Positions 22,276 to 33,207 of a DNA stretch of 64,000 bases are shown here, in pieces (the first letter of the stretch is position 1; each line of letters opens with the position of its first letter). The notes under the pieces are model-generated. The model was not told where the DNA came from. It was given only the letters and a program-made list of their open reading frames with translations, and ran no database searches. This DNA is from Limnoperna fortunei (Eukaryota; Mollusca; Bivalvia; Mytilida; Modiolidae), in the NCBI GenBank assembly GCA_944474755.1, contig OX104122.1, positions 26,005,956 to 26,069,955 of the forward strand, read 5' to 3'. The position numbers were made by a program, and so were the translations under genes.

Positions 22276-24020
22276 CACCTACAGCATCTAATCTATATGC
22301 TTTGTTTTTATCTTATAATCTAAAATAAATTTAAAAAAAAACAGTAAAAATAATATATTTAATACTAAAAACTGCAAAAATTAAATAAAATAATATAGTT
22401 TTAAAAAAGTAACATAGTTTTTACAAAAAGGTAGTTTTTACAAAGTAGTGGTTTAGGGCATGCGCCGGAAAGTTATATTCAACTTGTTGAATGTTTTCCG
22501 TATAGAGAAAAGAAGAGAAGATTTAGATCATTAAATGTAAAAAGCAAAAACAAAAGGACTTGTGTCCCTATTCTATTCAGTTGATGTATTCATGCATTGT
22601 TCAAATATGGGAGGGGGGGGGGGGGCCCAGTGGAAGTATGGTTAAGGTAGTTAAGCTATTATTGATCATGGGGTTCTCTACACTGATATTGTGGCTTCTA
22701 GTCTCACGGTGGTCACAATGCGCTCAACTTTAAAAAAAGCACAAGTCTGAAATGGCCGGGTTGCAAACCTTTTTAAATAGGGAATGGCTTACAATTTGTA
22801 GAAAGAAGGCTTTAGGTATTTGTACAAAATGTAGGATGAGTTGATTACACAAAATAGGAACCATCTTCTACAAATGTTCTGAAAAATGTTCCCAAATCTG
22901 GAAATAAAAAAAAATCTTTAAACAATTCCATAACAGCAGGTGCACAACTTCAATACATATTCAATCCATCTGTCAAGTTTCAGAGATCTGGGTTGAAAAC
23001 TGTAGGAGGGGTTGATTATGCAAATATAGGTACCGTCTTCTGCAAAAGTTCTAAAAAAGTTCCTAAGTCTGGAAAATTAGAAAAAAATCCCTGATAATTC
23101 CATAATAGCAGGTGCACAACTTCAAGATCTGTGCTGAAAACTGTAGGAGGATACCCTATTTTCCTTGCTCCACTTCACCATACTATAACCCATGTTTTAC
23201 ATAGATCAATCCAACCAAAAAATACTTCATAAGCAACATGTAAATAGCATTAAATTGTAATCATTAAAATATACAATGCATGGTTTAATATAGAGGAAAT
23301 GACCAAATCAAAAAACTTAAACAAAGTCACTGGACTTTGAAATTAAGGTCAAGGTCATGTGACAGTTGACTGACTGGCACGTACTTATCATAAGCAACCA
23401 CTGGACCCAATTTGATAGACCTAGTGCTTATGTTGACAGAGCAAAATGTTACGTTTTTACCCAGATGGATTCACCATACACATATATATGTCTCGCCTCC
23501 AGCGACTATCATCTCAGGCTAGAAAAAAAAATGCTTAAAGCGTGTTAAACACCATTCAAAATAAACAAACAAATAAAATATGGGTTGTTCAAATATGTAC
23601 CTTAAATATAGATTTTTTTCCCCAAGCATAATCAGCTGATAAAATGCATGAAACATCTCAATAAATCCATCAAAATTCATCACAAGTTGTCATTAAAAGG
23701 CAATAACTCTAATAAAGGATAGTTCAGACAGTTTTGGACCAGCTGTGATTTGAAGTCATTGTCTTGCTGATCATTTTTGCAATTTACAATATCAATAATA
23801 CATCAACAAGATAATTTACCAGATATTTGCTTCTAAAACTTAACGAACAGTTCAAAGTCCCACCCAAAGTTTCTAATAGATCACGGACTTCCTTTGGCCA
23901 CTCTCTTATTTATTTTCATTTGCTAGAAATACAGTACATTAAGAAACTTTTTGGAAAAATTAAAAATAGATAAATTGTTAAGTTAATATACATTTTATAA
24001 TAATGTTAAAAACAACTTCT
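22276..24020. repeat. LINE tail, degraded SINE and ~172-bp tandem repeat
   Basis: 22611-22730 is a degraded plus-strand SINE ('gttaaggtagttaagctattattgatcatg', run of G before it). 22832-23150 holds two and a partial copy of a ~172-bp unit starting 'tgtaggaggagttgattatgcaaa' (22832, 23004, partial 23141). The rest is AT-rich with no gene. Confidence 0.6.
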
Positions 24021-24235
24021 TTATAGTAATTTTATTTGATAAGATGTTAAAAAAATATTCATCAAACAATTTAGATTCTTATGTCTTGGCTGTCGGAAGA
24101 ATCTATAATACAACATAATATTGTCCATCATTTCTCTCATCAATGCTACATTTTCTTCAAACTTTGGAAGATTATCCAGTGCAACCATCAGTTTCATTAT
24201 TTGTATTCCCAACGTCATAAACAAGTCCTGCACAC
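24021..24235 (-). pseudogene. Possible terminal exon or gene remnant, minus strand
   Basis: On the minus strand a splice-acceptor-like 'ttgtgtgcag' is followed by about 65 open codons (DLFMTLGIQIMKLMVALDNL continuing to RFFRQPRHKNLN). An AATAAA overlaps the stop codon at ~24029. The helical, amphipathic composition looks protein-like, but no domain is recognised and no upstream exon was found. It could be the last exon of an unrecognised gene or a pseudogene fragment. Confidence 0.3.
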
Positions 24236-24329
24236 AATTAAGTGACAAGTGACCATAATTCCAGCATGGATAATTCTATATGTTGGTCTGAAATATATAC
24301 AATTTAACATGCCTAACAAACTAATTACT

Positions 24330-24549
24330 GCACGTTGTATATATCGACCTCGAAATGATCAACAAAAACTAATTATAGACATTGATATTTATGTGTTTTA
24401 TGTTTATTTCTGTATTTTCTGTATTGTAGTTTTATGTTTATTTCTGTATTTTCTATAATTTTTCTATGCACCGTCTGAGAGCCTCAGGGAAGATTAGTTT
24501 GTAGACTAACTGTGTTACCTCTTAAAATAAAGATTATTATTATTATTAG
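24330..24549 (+). mobile_element. LINE 3' end fragment with (ATT)n tail
   Basis: Ends 'gcaccgtctgagagcctcaggga...gactaactgtgttacctcttaaaataaag' followed by (ATT)n at 24534-24549, the usual 3' terminus of CR1/L2-type LINEs in invertebrates. No RT motif is present; the fragment is 5'-truncated. Confidence 0.5.
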
Positions 24550-24619
24550 TTGTATATACATCTCTCAGTCGATATAAACTTGTATAGACTAAGAGAAAGG
24601 CTGTATTTGTATAATATGT

Positions 24620-24805
24620 ACAGTTGATAATTAACAACATAAAAATAAACAATACATTTCAGTATATCTCACATTTATTTACAAAATATTACAAAAATAA
24701 ATATATATAAATATTTTATTGATAATCAACAACATAAAAATTAACAATAAATTTCAGTATATCTCACATTTATTCACAAAATATTACACAAAATTTACAG
24801 GCCAA
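24620..24805. repeat. ~97-bp tandem duplication
   Basis: The block 'gataattaacaacataaaaa...cagtatatctcacatttatt(t/c)acaaaatattac' occurs at ~24624 and again at ~24720 with few differences. AT-rich, non-coding. Confidence 0.75.
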
Positions 24806-24982
24806 TTAAGTTGTCTTTTTGTAGGTCCGAGTTGTCTTCTTGTATAAACAATGTACAACATTACATTAAATCATGTGACATAACAGTTCAGGGCTGAGAA
24901 GTAAAGGCTCTTTTAAAAGCTATCTTAATTATACTTTTTTCATATAGAACATAACAGATATAATATTAACATACACTTCTTT

Positions 24983-25126
24983 GAGGCGGCCTCTGTGGCC
25001 AACAGGTTAAGGTAGTTCGCCTACTATTGACCATGTGGTCTATCAACACTGAGATTGCAGGTTTGAGTCTTGCTGCGGGCAGGGTGTACTCTACAATATT
25101 AATTGACAAGGATTGCCAGTTTTATT
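24983..25126 (+). mobile_element. SINE 5' part (truncated), plus strand
   Basis: Begins GAGGCGGCCTCTGTGGCC with tRNA-like head 'ggttaaggtagttcgcctactattgacc', a degraded B box (AGGTTTGAGTC) and 'gacaaggattgccagtttt', then loses similarity to the full-length SINEs at 11262 and 58331. The 3' third is missing. Confidence 0.75.
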
Positions 25127-26248
25127 CATAAACTGATTTAAGGTCCTTAATTACATGTAATTTGTATTAACCTTGTTATCATCTTCATAAAGTCCACTTC
25201 TTCAGTAGCTGGTTAAAATATCTTTTAGATGTTATGTAGCTTTGTTTCTTTTATTTTAATCTTCAGCTATAATACACATATATGTGTAAAAGTCTGTGTT
25301 TAGAAAATATACATTTGTTCTCCGAAATATAATCGAAGTTGGTACTATATAGTACTAGTAGCATACATGAAACTTTAGTTAATGCATAAATTAAAAATGT
25401 GTAAGTTTGATTTACATGTATAGGCTAGATTCATTAGAACTTAATTACAATATATACTGTGGGTGGTTCCAAAAAACCATGCAGGGACAGTCTATACTTA
25501 GACTAAGTTAGTCTTAGTTATAAAGTATATAATGTCGCTGCAAAAACCGGCTGCCAGTTTAAAAGCATCAATAGAAATTGTTGTTACTCACCAATCCGAG
25601 AAGACAAATAATTTGACACTTGATCTATTAATGGCTATTTGTATATTTTTTATAGTAGGTGTTGTATACTATAAATGTAATTGATAAGGGTAAGTGCAAT
25701 TTATTCTCTCCCCCTTTAGCCCTTCAAAATGTGGTGTTTTGTTGTTTTGTTTTAAGTCTTCTACACTTATTTGTTGTATCGTTTGTTGAGAGCGATTATC
25801 AGTTCGTCATACTGTAATGTATCGGTGTTGTTTGTAAACAAACAGTGACGACATATTTTGCATACATTAAACATCGTAAAAGGTCACAAATTATAAAAAT
25901 AATTAAAATTTTAAATAAATTATATATTATTGGTATTTAAAAAGCAATCTGGAATATTTCTTTAAAACATAAACATTAAAATTTTTAGACTGTTAGATTT
26001 CTCGTGCCGATTTCCAGGAATTTACTTTTAATGGGTTACCCACTTTTATATCAAAATATGGTAAATATCCTTACCTTGTTTCGAAAAATAAATATGTACA
26101 CTAATTTCCGAAATATCGTGCGACATTTTAATCCTTGTTTTGGCTGCATTACTTTCCGTACCTCCTGTATATTTAACTTTTACATCAAAATTCGACAAAA
26201 ACCACTGGCTAGTGATTAGTCGGCCATTTTAACCCAAGGGAGATTTAA
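25127..26248. other. AT-rich intergenic DNA
   Basis: No recognisable gene or repeat. A small imperfect palindrome 'actaagttagtcttagt' lies near 25501-25518. An ORF at 26004-26219 has no domain and is flanked by no splice or promoter logic. Confidence 0.4.
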
Positions 26249-26414
26249 AGGTTCTTACATAAGTTTTTGGGAAAGACCGGGTTATCTTCCATAAGTGATA
26301 GAAATTTTATGTCTTTTCGCGAGTGGAGCGCAGCGGAACGAGCGAAAAGACATAAAAATTTCTATCACGAGTTGAAGATAGCACGGGTTTTCCCAAAGGC
26401 GTATGAAAGTACCT
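26249..26414. mobile_element. Foldback MITE (hairpin 1)
   Basis: Left arm from 'ggttcttacataag...gggaaagacc' through GTGATAGAAATTTTATGTCTTTTCGC. The right arm is the complement, GCGAAAAGACATAAAAATTT and onward to 'gggttttcccaaag...gaaagtacc'. The loop is only ~12 bases, GC-rich (TGGAGCGCAGCG). Arms ~75-80 bp with small mismatches. Confidence 0.75.
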
Positions 26415-26493
26415 AATTTCTTCCGTAAACCAACAACTTTGACATCGCGATTTCCTTTTGACTCTCCATTGTTTAAGACCCAATCGTCTCCGA

Positions 26494-26585
26494 CATCCAA
26501 TCAAAACGCCCTAAACAAGAACGTTAAAAAGAACGTTGTTGTGTTACTATAACAACGTTCTTGTTTCATGCGTTTTGATTGGATG
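26494..26585. repeat. Foldback hairpin 2 (CATCCAATCAAAACGC arms)
   Basis: CATCCAATCAAAACGC at 26494 pairs with GCGTTTTGATTGGATG ending at 26585. Inside, AACAAGAACGTT and GAACGTTGTT both occur in inverted orientation around the centre. Total 92 bp, nearly self-complementary, 80 bp away from hairpin 1. Confidence 0.75.
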
Positions 26586-27127
26586 ACGCAACGAGTACAG
26601 AGTTACAAAGAATATGTAAACATTTTTATTACACAGCAACTTATACAATTTTATCTCCAGTATTATCTTTCAGATGTGGAAAAGACAAAGACCAATTAGC
26701 TAAACGTTGTTAATTGGTACAATGTGTAAACCGACTTAATTAGAAAAATGAGTTGCAACTGTACAACTGGCTTCATTTGTCTGTTTAACGCCACAACGTT
26801 CACCAAAAGATATAAATACACCTCAATCCATTCTTTAAAATAATGTGCAATCGTACGGTATCAATACAGTATTTTTGACAGATTTTTTTTAATTTCTCCG
26901 ATCATCTACACAAATTCCCACTGTATAACCGACCCGTAATTTTTTTTATCCTTGTCACATATGATACACACGTTCAAAATTTTGGCAGCGTGTAAGGTTA
27001 AAAAAATAATAACCATTTTTTATTCGTTCATGAATCCTTTTTCATGAACCAACAATTGTATTTGATTGCCGCACTGGGTCTGAAAATGATAATATTCAAC
27101 ATGTTCCTATAAATAATGACCATTATG
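26586..27127. other. AT-rich intergenic DNA
   Basis: No gene, splice structure or repeat recognised; only T-rich runs near 26880 and 26940. Confidence 0.4.
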
Positions 27128-28940
27128 ATATTGATATTGTTAGTGAGGGGAGTCCCCGGAGAGTCATACTTTATAGGCATATACCGGTATCCCTCTAAAT
27201 GGTCCGAAAGCTACATTTGTCCGATGTTTAAATCTGAGGATAAAAACAAACCTGAAAATTACAGAGGAAATTGCCATCAATAACAGCATTGGCAAACTTT
27301 TAAATATAATATTAAATAATAGACTGGATAAATTTTTAATTGAGAATAAAGAGATACCTGAAACATAAATTGGATTCACAAAAGGAGCTCGCACATCAGA
27401 TCATATTTTTGTTCTTAAATGCATAATTGAAAAATACTTGTATACTGATAAAAGATTATATACAGGTTTTACAGCATCATCCTTGTTCATCTACAGATCT
27501 GAGGTAAGTCGTCTGATTTTTGAACGGGAAAACGGGATTGATCAATTATTTCACCGGGAAAACGTGATTTTGTATTTATTTTTACGGGAGTACGGGATGA
27601 GACCCCCTCCTACCCACCTATAAATTATGTAAGTATAATATTGGTGGATATTTTTATAGAAATCTATGTACAGTAATGATAGATAATGTATTAAAGTTCA
27701 TGACAAATCGACAGTTTTGCACATCTGAAGTAGAAGTCAGACAAGGTGATGTTCTGCGCCCTAATCTTTTTAAAAATTTGATAAATGATCTACAAATGAT
27801 CTTTGAAAAGGAATCAGAATGTATTACTTTAGACGGTAAAAAAAATCCATGCTTTTTATATGCAGATGATTTAGTTCTTTTCTCAAACACCAAAAATCAA
27901 AAATGATCTTCAACAAAAAATTGATATTTTAAGTAACTAATGTCAAGAATGGTGCATAGAGGTAAATGTTAATAAAACTAAAATTATTATATTTAATAAA
28001 AATGGAAGACCAATCAAAGAACCTTTTCACATCAATAATGAAAACTCAGAGTGTGTCAAACAATTTAAATATCTTGGATGTCTTGAGAACAGTGGAAGGT
28101 TCACTGAAGCTAAAAAGCAGCTATTTCACACAGGAATGAAAGCCAGTTTTAAACTATATAGAGACATGAAATTTGAATCACCATCAATAAAATCCTTTCT
28201 AAACATTTTTGACCTTTGTATAAAACCTATTCTATTATATGGTTGTGAAAATTGGAGTTTTACTAATATCACTGATAAAAGAAGGTCACTATCATTATAT
28301 GAAATCTTTAAGGAGTGGGAGGTAGAAAAACTTAATATTAAATTTTGTAAACATATCCTTGGGGTTTCAAAGCTATGCTCTAATATAGCTGTTCTCTCAG
28401 ACCTAGTAAGACTTCCTCTTTACTTATATATGATAGAACCGTGACATGTTTCTCTCCTGGCATAGAATTGAAAAGTAAAAAACTCAACTTCTCAGATGAG
28501 ATCTTCATCTTAAAGTCATCCTGGTATGCAAATATACTATTCATTAGTGAAAAGATTGATCTAAAATTTCCTATATGTCGCAATTTAAGTCATAATAAAT
28601 TCAAGGCTCTACTTAAAAAGCAGTTAAGAAAAGAATATTTCAATTATTGGAATGAAATTAAAATAGCTATCTAACTGAAGCTGGCATTGGGAAACTTGAC
28701 ACCTTCTTTCAATTTAAATCCTCCTTTAGATATGAAAGCTATTTAAATATTGTAAACTTCGAGCAAAGGAGAAGTTTAGCTAAATTTCGAATGAGTAACC
28801 ATTCCTTACAAATTTAAACTGGCAGATATGAAAAGAAATTAAACCAATATGATAAACCTGAAATATTACCCAGATGTGAAAGATTTTGTCAATATTGTAA
28901 TTTAAACAAGATATACTACTGGCTAAAAAAAGGACTGTAA
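27128..28940 (+). pseudogene. Second LINE (non-LTR retrotransposon) pol, decayed
   Basis: A recognisable path through all three plus frames: KPENYRG region (~27250), 'KLLNIILNNRLDKFLIENK' (~27290), GFTKGARTSDHIFVLK (~27370). Then a gap at ~27465-27625 filled by foreign 'acgggaaaacgggat' repeat. It resumes with EVRQGDVLRPNLFKNLIND (27731 on), catalytic FLYADDLVLFS (27856 on), 'KQFKYLGCLENSG', 'LLYGCENWSF' (28236 on) and a Cys-rich tail CERFCQYCNLNK (~28875). Order and spacing match RT plus C-terminal domain of RTE/jockey-like LINEs. Multiple frameshifts and stops. A different family from the LINE at 13.3 kb (YADD versus FADD, different flanking residues). Confidence 0.88.
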
Positions 28941-29130
28941 ATACCAGTTTCAGTCGTTTTTCGTCTGTCACTGACTGAGATTGACTGCAAAAATGTCTGT
29001 AAAAGACTGCAAACCTTGTGTCAGACAATAATTTTTACTGTGACAGTCATTTTATGCCGGTCACAAACATATTTTGTCCGTCACAGACATTTTTTCCGTT
29101 GGCGCAGTCAAAATTTGTCTGTTACAACGG
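28941..29130. repeat. GTCTGT/GACTG-rich spacer before the LTR element
   Basis: Short degenerate repeats of 'gtctgt(c/a)ac' and 'gactgcaaaa' in both orientations lie between the LINE tail and the 5' LTR. No coding sequence. Confidence 0.4.
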
Positions 29131-29410
29131 TGTTATATGGCATGGTCTAGTTGTTCATGTTAATTTCACTATTTGTTCTATCACAATTTTAAGAGTTATT
29201 TCCCTTTAAATACTATTTTCATTTACTATAATTATTTTCCGGGAACCTTACATTTCCCTACCAGTTTTGAATTATGTTTTACATAATGTGTGACGTAATT
29301 GTCTCTTGCTTTTTGGATTTTGTAAAGAACGGACGTGATTTAATAAAGTTAAAAGTAATCGTTGTTCTTCAATATACAAATAAGAAGCGGAGCAACACTA
29401 TCACATCACA
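29131..29410 (+). repeat. 5' LTR
   Basis: Starts TGTTATATGG and ends ACATCACA. Contains a poly(A) signal AATAAA at 29342-29347. Compared with the 3' LTR it lacks eight bases (TAGTATGG) after the first ten. Confidence 0.92.
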
Positions 29411-29583
29411 TGGTGGAGAACCATAAAGGTCGGAGCATATTCCCCATGAAACTCCGAAAAGGAAAGTATTTTGACATTTTTTTTGGTCTGAAAAATTTTG
29501 AGATTCATTACAATTTCAAAATGGCGCCGGAGGTCACATGGCTTAACTTTATCTTGTGTGATACTTATTGACAATTTGCACTA

Positions 29584-30316
29584 ATGAATATCAACAAATT
29601 ACGGAAACAAATTGACAAATTACGTCTTGATCCTCTTGTTCAACCAACTCGGACTCCTGTTTTACTCAGTGACAGCAAGGGTTTCAACCTTCAAAATCAA
29701 GTCCGTGTGAATCCCGAATCTTTTATCCAGTTTTGGTGCGAAGCAGGAGCTACGGCCGAAAATCGATTGAACTATTTAAAAGACAATTTGGCGCATCACT
29801 TACAAAGTTTTCGAAACATTACACTTTATGTTTGGGTTGGAACTTGTAATTTAACTTCGAAAAATGGTAATTTAACTCAACTTGCATCTCGTGACAATTC
29901 AGCTGCAACCGGTATCATATCTACATTAAAAGAAATTTACCATTTTGTCAGAACATTTGACCAACAACAGGTTAAACTTGTTTTTCTAAGGCTTCCAGTA
30001 TATTCGATTAGCGAATATAACAAGTATCATGGGTTTACTGGGAAATTTTTACACATTTAAGCAAGATGATAGGCGTTTGGTTGAGCAGATTGAGGAGGTA
30101 AACTTTTTCATTGAGGATATTAACAGGCTCCTTCATGCATATTCACCTAAATTTTCACAGGACCTTCAGAAAACAAGAAGTTGTGTAAAAAGGGGGAGAC
30201 ATACAAGTTACAGTTGTGATTTTTCACTTATGAGAGATGGTATTCATCCAATAGATCTTTTGGCCAAGTTATGGTTAATCAGACTTACTCGTTTAGTACA
30301 CAAAGATTGTTATTAA
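29584..30316 (+). pseudogene. SGNH/GDSL-hydrolase-like first ORF of the Gypsy element
   Basis: About 240 residues in two frames (29584-30060, then 30029-30316), joined across a one-base slip in a T run near 30047. All SGNH blocks can be found. Block I VLLSDSKGF (nucleophile Ser; usual GDS reads SDS), ~residue 29. Block II Gly in AGATAENRL. Block III WVGTCNLT (the G-x-N oxyanion Asn), ~residue 87. Block V RDGIHP (D-x-x-H) near the C-terminus. Such esterase domains are known from ORF1 of CR1 LINEs and from some Ngaro elements; they are not part of the canonical Ty3/Gypsy set. It lies between the primer-binding site and gag, 120 bases before the gag ATG. Role in the element unknown; binding or processing of lipids is a guess. 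Confidence 0.75.
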
Positions 30317-30436
30317 ATGTTTAAATATTATATGTGTCATTTTGTTTATCAGAAAGGATATGCCTTTCTCACAGTCCGTTTGTCTGTAAGTCATATCTTT
30401 GAATATCAAAATTTCATTTCAAAATTTTGAACTTAA

Positions 30437-31348
30437 ATGATGGATAAATTTCACTTTAGTTTTTCAAAATTTTCCGGATATCCGTATGAAAATGGAGAAA
30501 AATTTTTAAAAGAATTTGAATCTTATTCTAAACTTAATGATTTTGACGATGACGACGATGACTCTCGCAAATTAGCTGCTTTTCACTTACTGTTAAAAGG
30601 TCCAGCTTTAACTTGGTTTTTAGCATTAGGGGTTGATGAAAACTCCACATGGGACAATATCAGTAATGAATTTTACAGAAAATATGTCCGTCTCGATTGG
30701 CAACACCCCTCCGTTCTAGTTGAAAGTGAGAATTTTCACAGTTTGGTCCTTAAACCCAACCAACAAATTGAAGATTTCTACAGTAATGTATATGAAAAGG
30801 GACAATTATTGGGTAAGCCAGAACACGAGGTAATGACCCAATTTATTAAAGGATTGCCAGACAAACTTGCATTTTATGTAAGGGCAAGTAAGCCAAATGA
30901 CACTTCTGAGGCCCTAACTATAGCAAAAACAGGCGAGGCGTATAATTATAGGCATCATGATCCATCACTTGCGTCTGTTCAAAATTTAAGAGTTCAACCT
31001 AATGAACTGTCTGAAATTAAACAGCAAATTAGTCATCTAACTGAGTCAGTCTCAAAACTGACAATGTTACAAGGTCCACAGCCTAAGTATTCATTTAAAT
31101 CGGAACAGCCCCGTAAAAGTGGTGCTTGTTTTAAATGTAATTCTCCGGGTCATGCTAAAAGAAATTGCAATTGGAACTCGCAGGGTATTCCAAATCCTCA
31201 AACCTCATGTCAGCTCTGTTCACAAAAGGGACATGACGCATTACGCTGTAAGACTTTGCCTCAGCCAAAAGTGAGCAAGTGTGTCAGATTTGCTCTACAT
31301 CGGGGCACACAGCCAGAACGTGCACTCGGGGAAACTTGCAAACCCTAG
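30437..31348 (+). pseudogene. gag of the Gypsy element
   Basis: 303-codon ORF starting ATG-ATG at 30437. The N-terminal half follows the retrotransposon gag pattern (KFSGYPYENGEKFLKEFE ... LLLKGPALTWF ... IEDFYSNVYEKGQLLG ... FIKGLP). C-terminal zinc knuckles are CFKCNSPGHAKRNC and CQLCSQKGHDALRC. A third knuckle, CQICSTSGHTARTC, is readable at 31282-31323 but in another frame, so the original gag/pol junction was shifted by a small indel near 31280. An acidic run DDDDDD lies at residues ~36-41. Structural capsid/nucleocapsid role by family. Confidence 0.9.
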
Positions 31349-32534
31349 GGGCCACAGGGCACGATCCCCTGGGAGGTCAGTAAACTGTGCCACACGACTT
31401 CGAAGCCGGTCGCCATCACGTAAAAATTGTAAGTTCGGTAGTACGAGTACAAGTACCAGTACCGAGGATTCTACGTGTATTTCAGAAACTGATGACGATG
31501 CGGTTAATAAAACTAATTCATTTTTCTATGTTACTGTCTGTTTTAAGAAATTAAAAGTTTCTGCGTTATTAGATTGTGGTAGTGCCATTAGTAATATTTC
31601 TGAAGAACTTTATAAGTCTTTGCCGTTTTCATTGAAAAATGACATTGATGTTAAATTATATGACAAATGCGTATTAGCAAACGGTTCGAAAATTGAAGTT
31701 TTGGGTACCGTGGATATTAAAATGACTATTTCCGGTTTGCGAAAGGTGATCTCATGTTACGTTTTCAAAACAGCTTCTCATCCGATTATTCTTGGCATGG
31801 ATTATCTGAGACAGAATAAAATCAATTTAGATTTTGCCGAAATGAAGGCTACGTCTAAGGACATGACCATATTTTGTACAAAACGTGTGACGGTTCCGCC
31901 ACGCTCAGAAATGTTGGTATGGGGTAAAGTTCAGGCCGGTGTTTATGGCGATCAAGGAATTTGTACCTCTGGAAAATATTTAGCGAAGAAAGGCGTGTTA
32001 ATTTCCAAAGCCGTCGTCACTGTTACAAAAGAAAGACGTGTGCCGATAAAAGTACTCAATCCATACAATGACAATGTCATAATACACAAAGGAAAACCGC
32101 TAGCCAATTCTAGTCGTCTGTCAACAGATCAATCAATTGAAACTGTGCTAAATTCTACTTCAATTCACAATGTTCAACAAGTTCAAAATGTTAAAACTAT
32201 TACTAATGAGAAAAGTGACAAACATTCTGAAAATAAATATAAGACGGATTTTATTAAATGTTTTGATATGTCAGACTCAGCGTTAAATGAACGCCAGAAA
32301 AGTGATTTTGAAAACTTTTTATTCAACAATAAAGATATTTTTGTTACACCAGATAATCCTGATCTTGGGTTTACCGATCTTGTTCAGCATAAGATCATTT
32401 TGAAACAAGATTATAAACCGAAACATCAGCGTCTGTACCGTTTACCACCCGACAAGCGCGAGGTATTACGACATCATCTTGATGAACTTTTAGCGAAGGT
32501 CTGTAGATCCGAACGAGGATTTACCGATTACTAG
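31281..32534 (+). pseudogene. Protease and start of pol (Gypsy)
   Basis: Frame +1 relative to gag, overlapping it by 68 bases; the ORF has no convincing ATG at its start. After an Arg/Ser-rich linker comes the aspartic protease: LLDCGSAISN at 31566-31595 (active site D-C-G where D-T-G or D-S-G is usual) and the flap-distal HPIILGMDYL at ~31779. The C-terminal part is the pre-RT region ending HHLDELLAK. A frameshift at ~32501 cuts it from the RT, whose frame opens at 32503. The cysteine in the catalytic triplet may be a mutation. Confidence 0.85.
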
Positions 32535-33207
32535 TCCTGTAGTTTTAGTGACAAAGCGTTCAAAAAAGTCCGGATCGGCATGTGACAAGGAATCTAGCCT
32601 TTCACAGTATCGATTTTGTTGCGATTTTCGGTATTTAAACTCGCAATGTGAAACGTTTAGCTATGCAATACCAGACTTGCAGGAATTGACAGAGTCGTTT
32701 ACTGAACGTAAACCAAACTTTATTTCGTCCGTTGATCTTTCGTCCGGATTCTTTCAAATGAAAATTCACCCAGATAGTTCGAAATATACGTCGTTCAACA
32801 CATGTTTCGGTACTTTTAAATTTCAGCGTTTGCCCATGGGACTTAGTTCTTCGCCGAACTCATTCCAGTTACTGATGGACAAAGTCTTACGTGGTTTAAC
32901 TTTTCGTTGTTGTTTATGCTATCTGGACGACGTCCTTATTTGTTCGGAAACATTCGAGGAACATGTAACAGATTTAGGTGAAATATTTGATCGCTTTCGA
33001 CAATCTGGTTTAAAATTGAATCCGAAAAAGTGCTCATTCATGAAAAATAATTGTATTTTTCTCGGACATCATATTTCAAGTGAAGGAATAAAGCCACTGC
33101 CTGATCGCGTACGTGCACTACAAGAGTATCCATCGCCTAAGAATGCCAAACAATTACGCCGAGTTCTAGGGCTTTTCAATTGGTTTCGAAAATTTATACC
33201 TCAATAA
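32503..33207 (+). pseudogene. Reverse transcriptase (Gypsy)
   Basis: RT motifs in order: CDFRYLNSQCE, VDLSSGFFQMKIHPDSSKYT (motif A, ~32728), FQRLPMGLSSSPNSFQ (motif B, 32821), catalytic CYLDDVLIC (motif C, ~32918), LNPKKCSF and FLGHHIS. It terminates in an in-frame TAA at 33205-33207 directly before the RNase H linker (QPLTKLLRKG). The stop is a point lesion, since the same frame continues. Confidence 0.93.
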
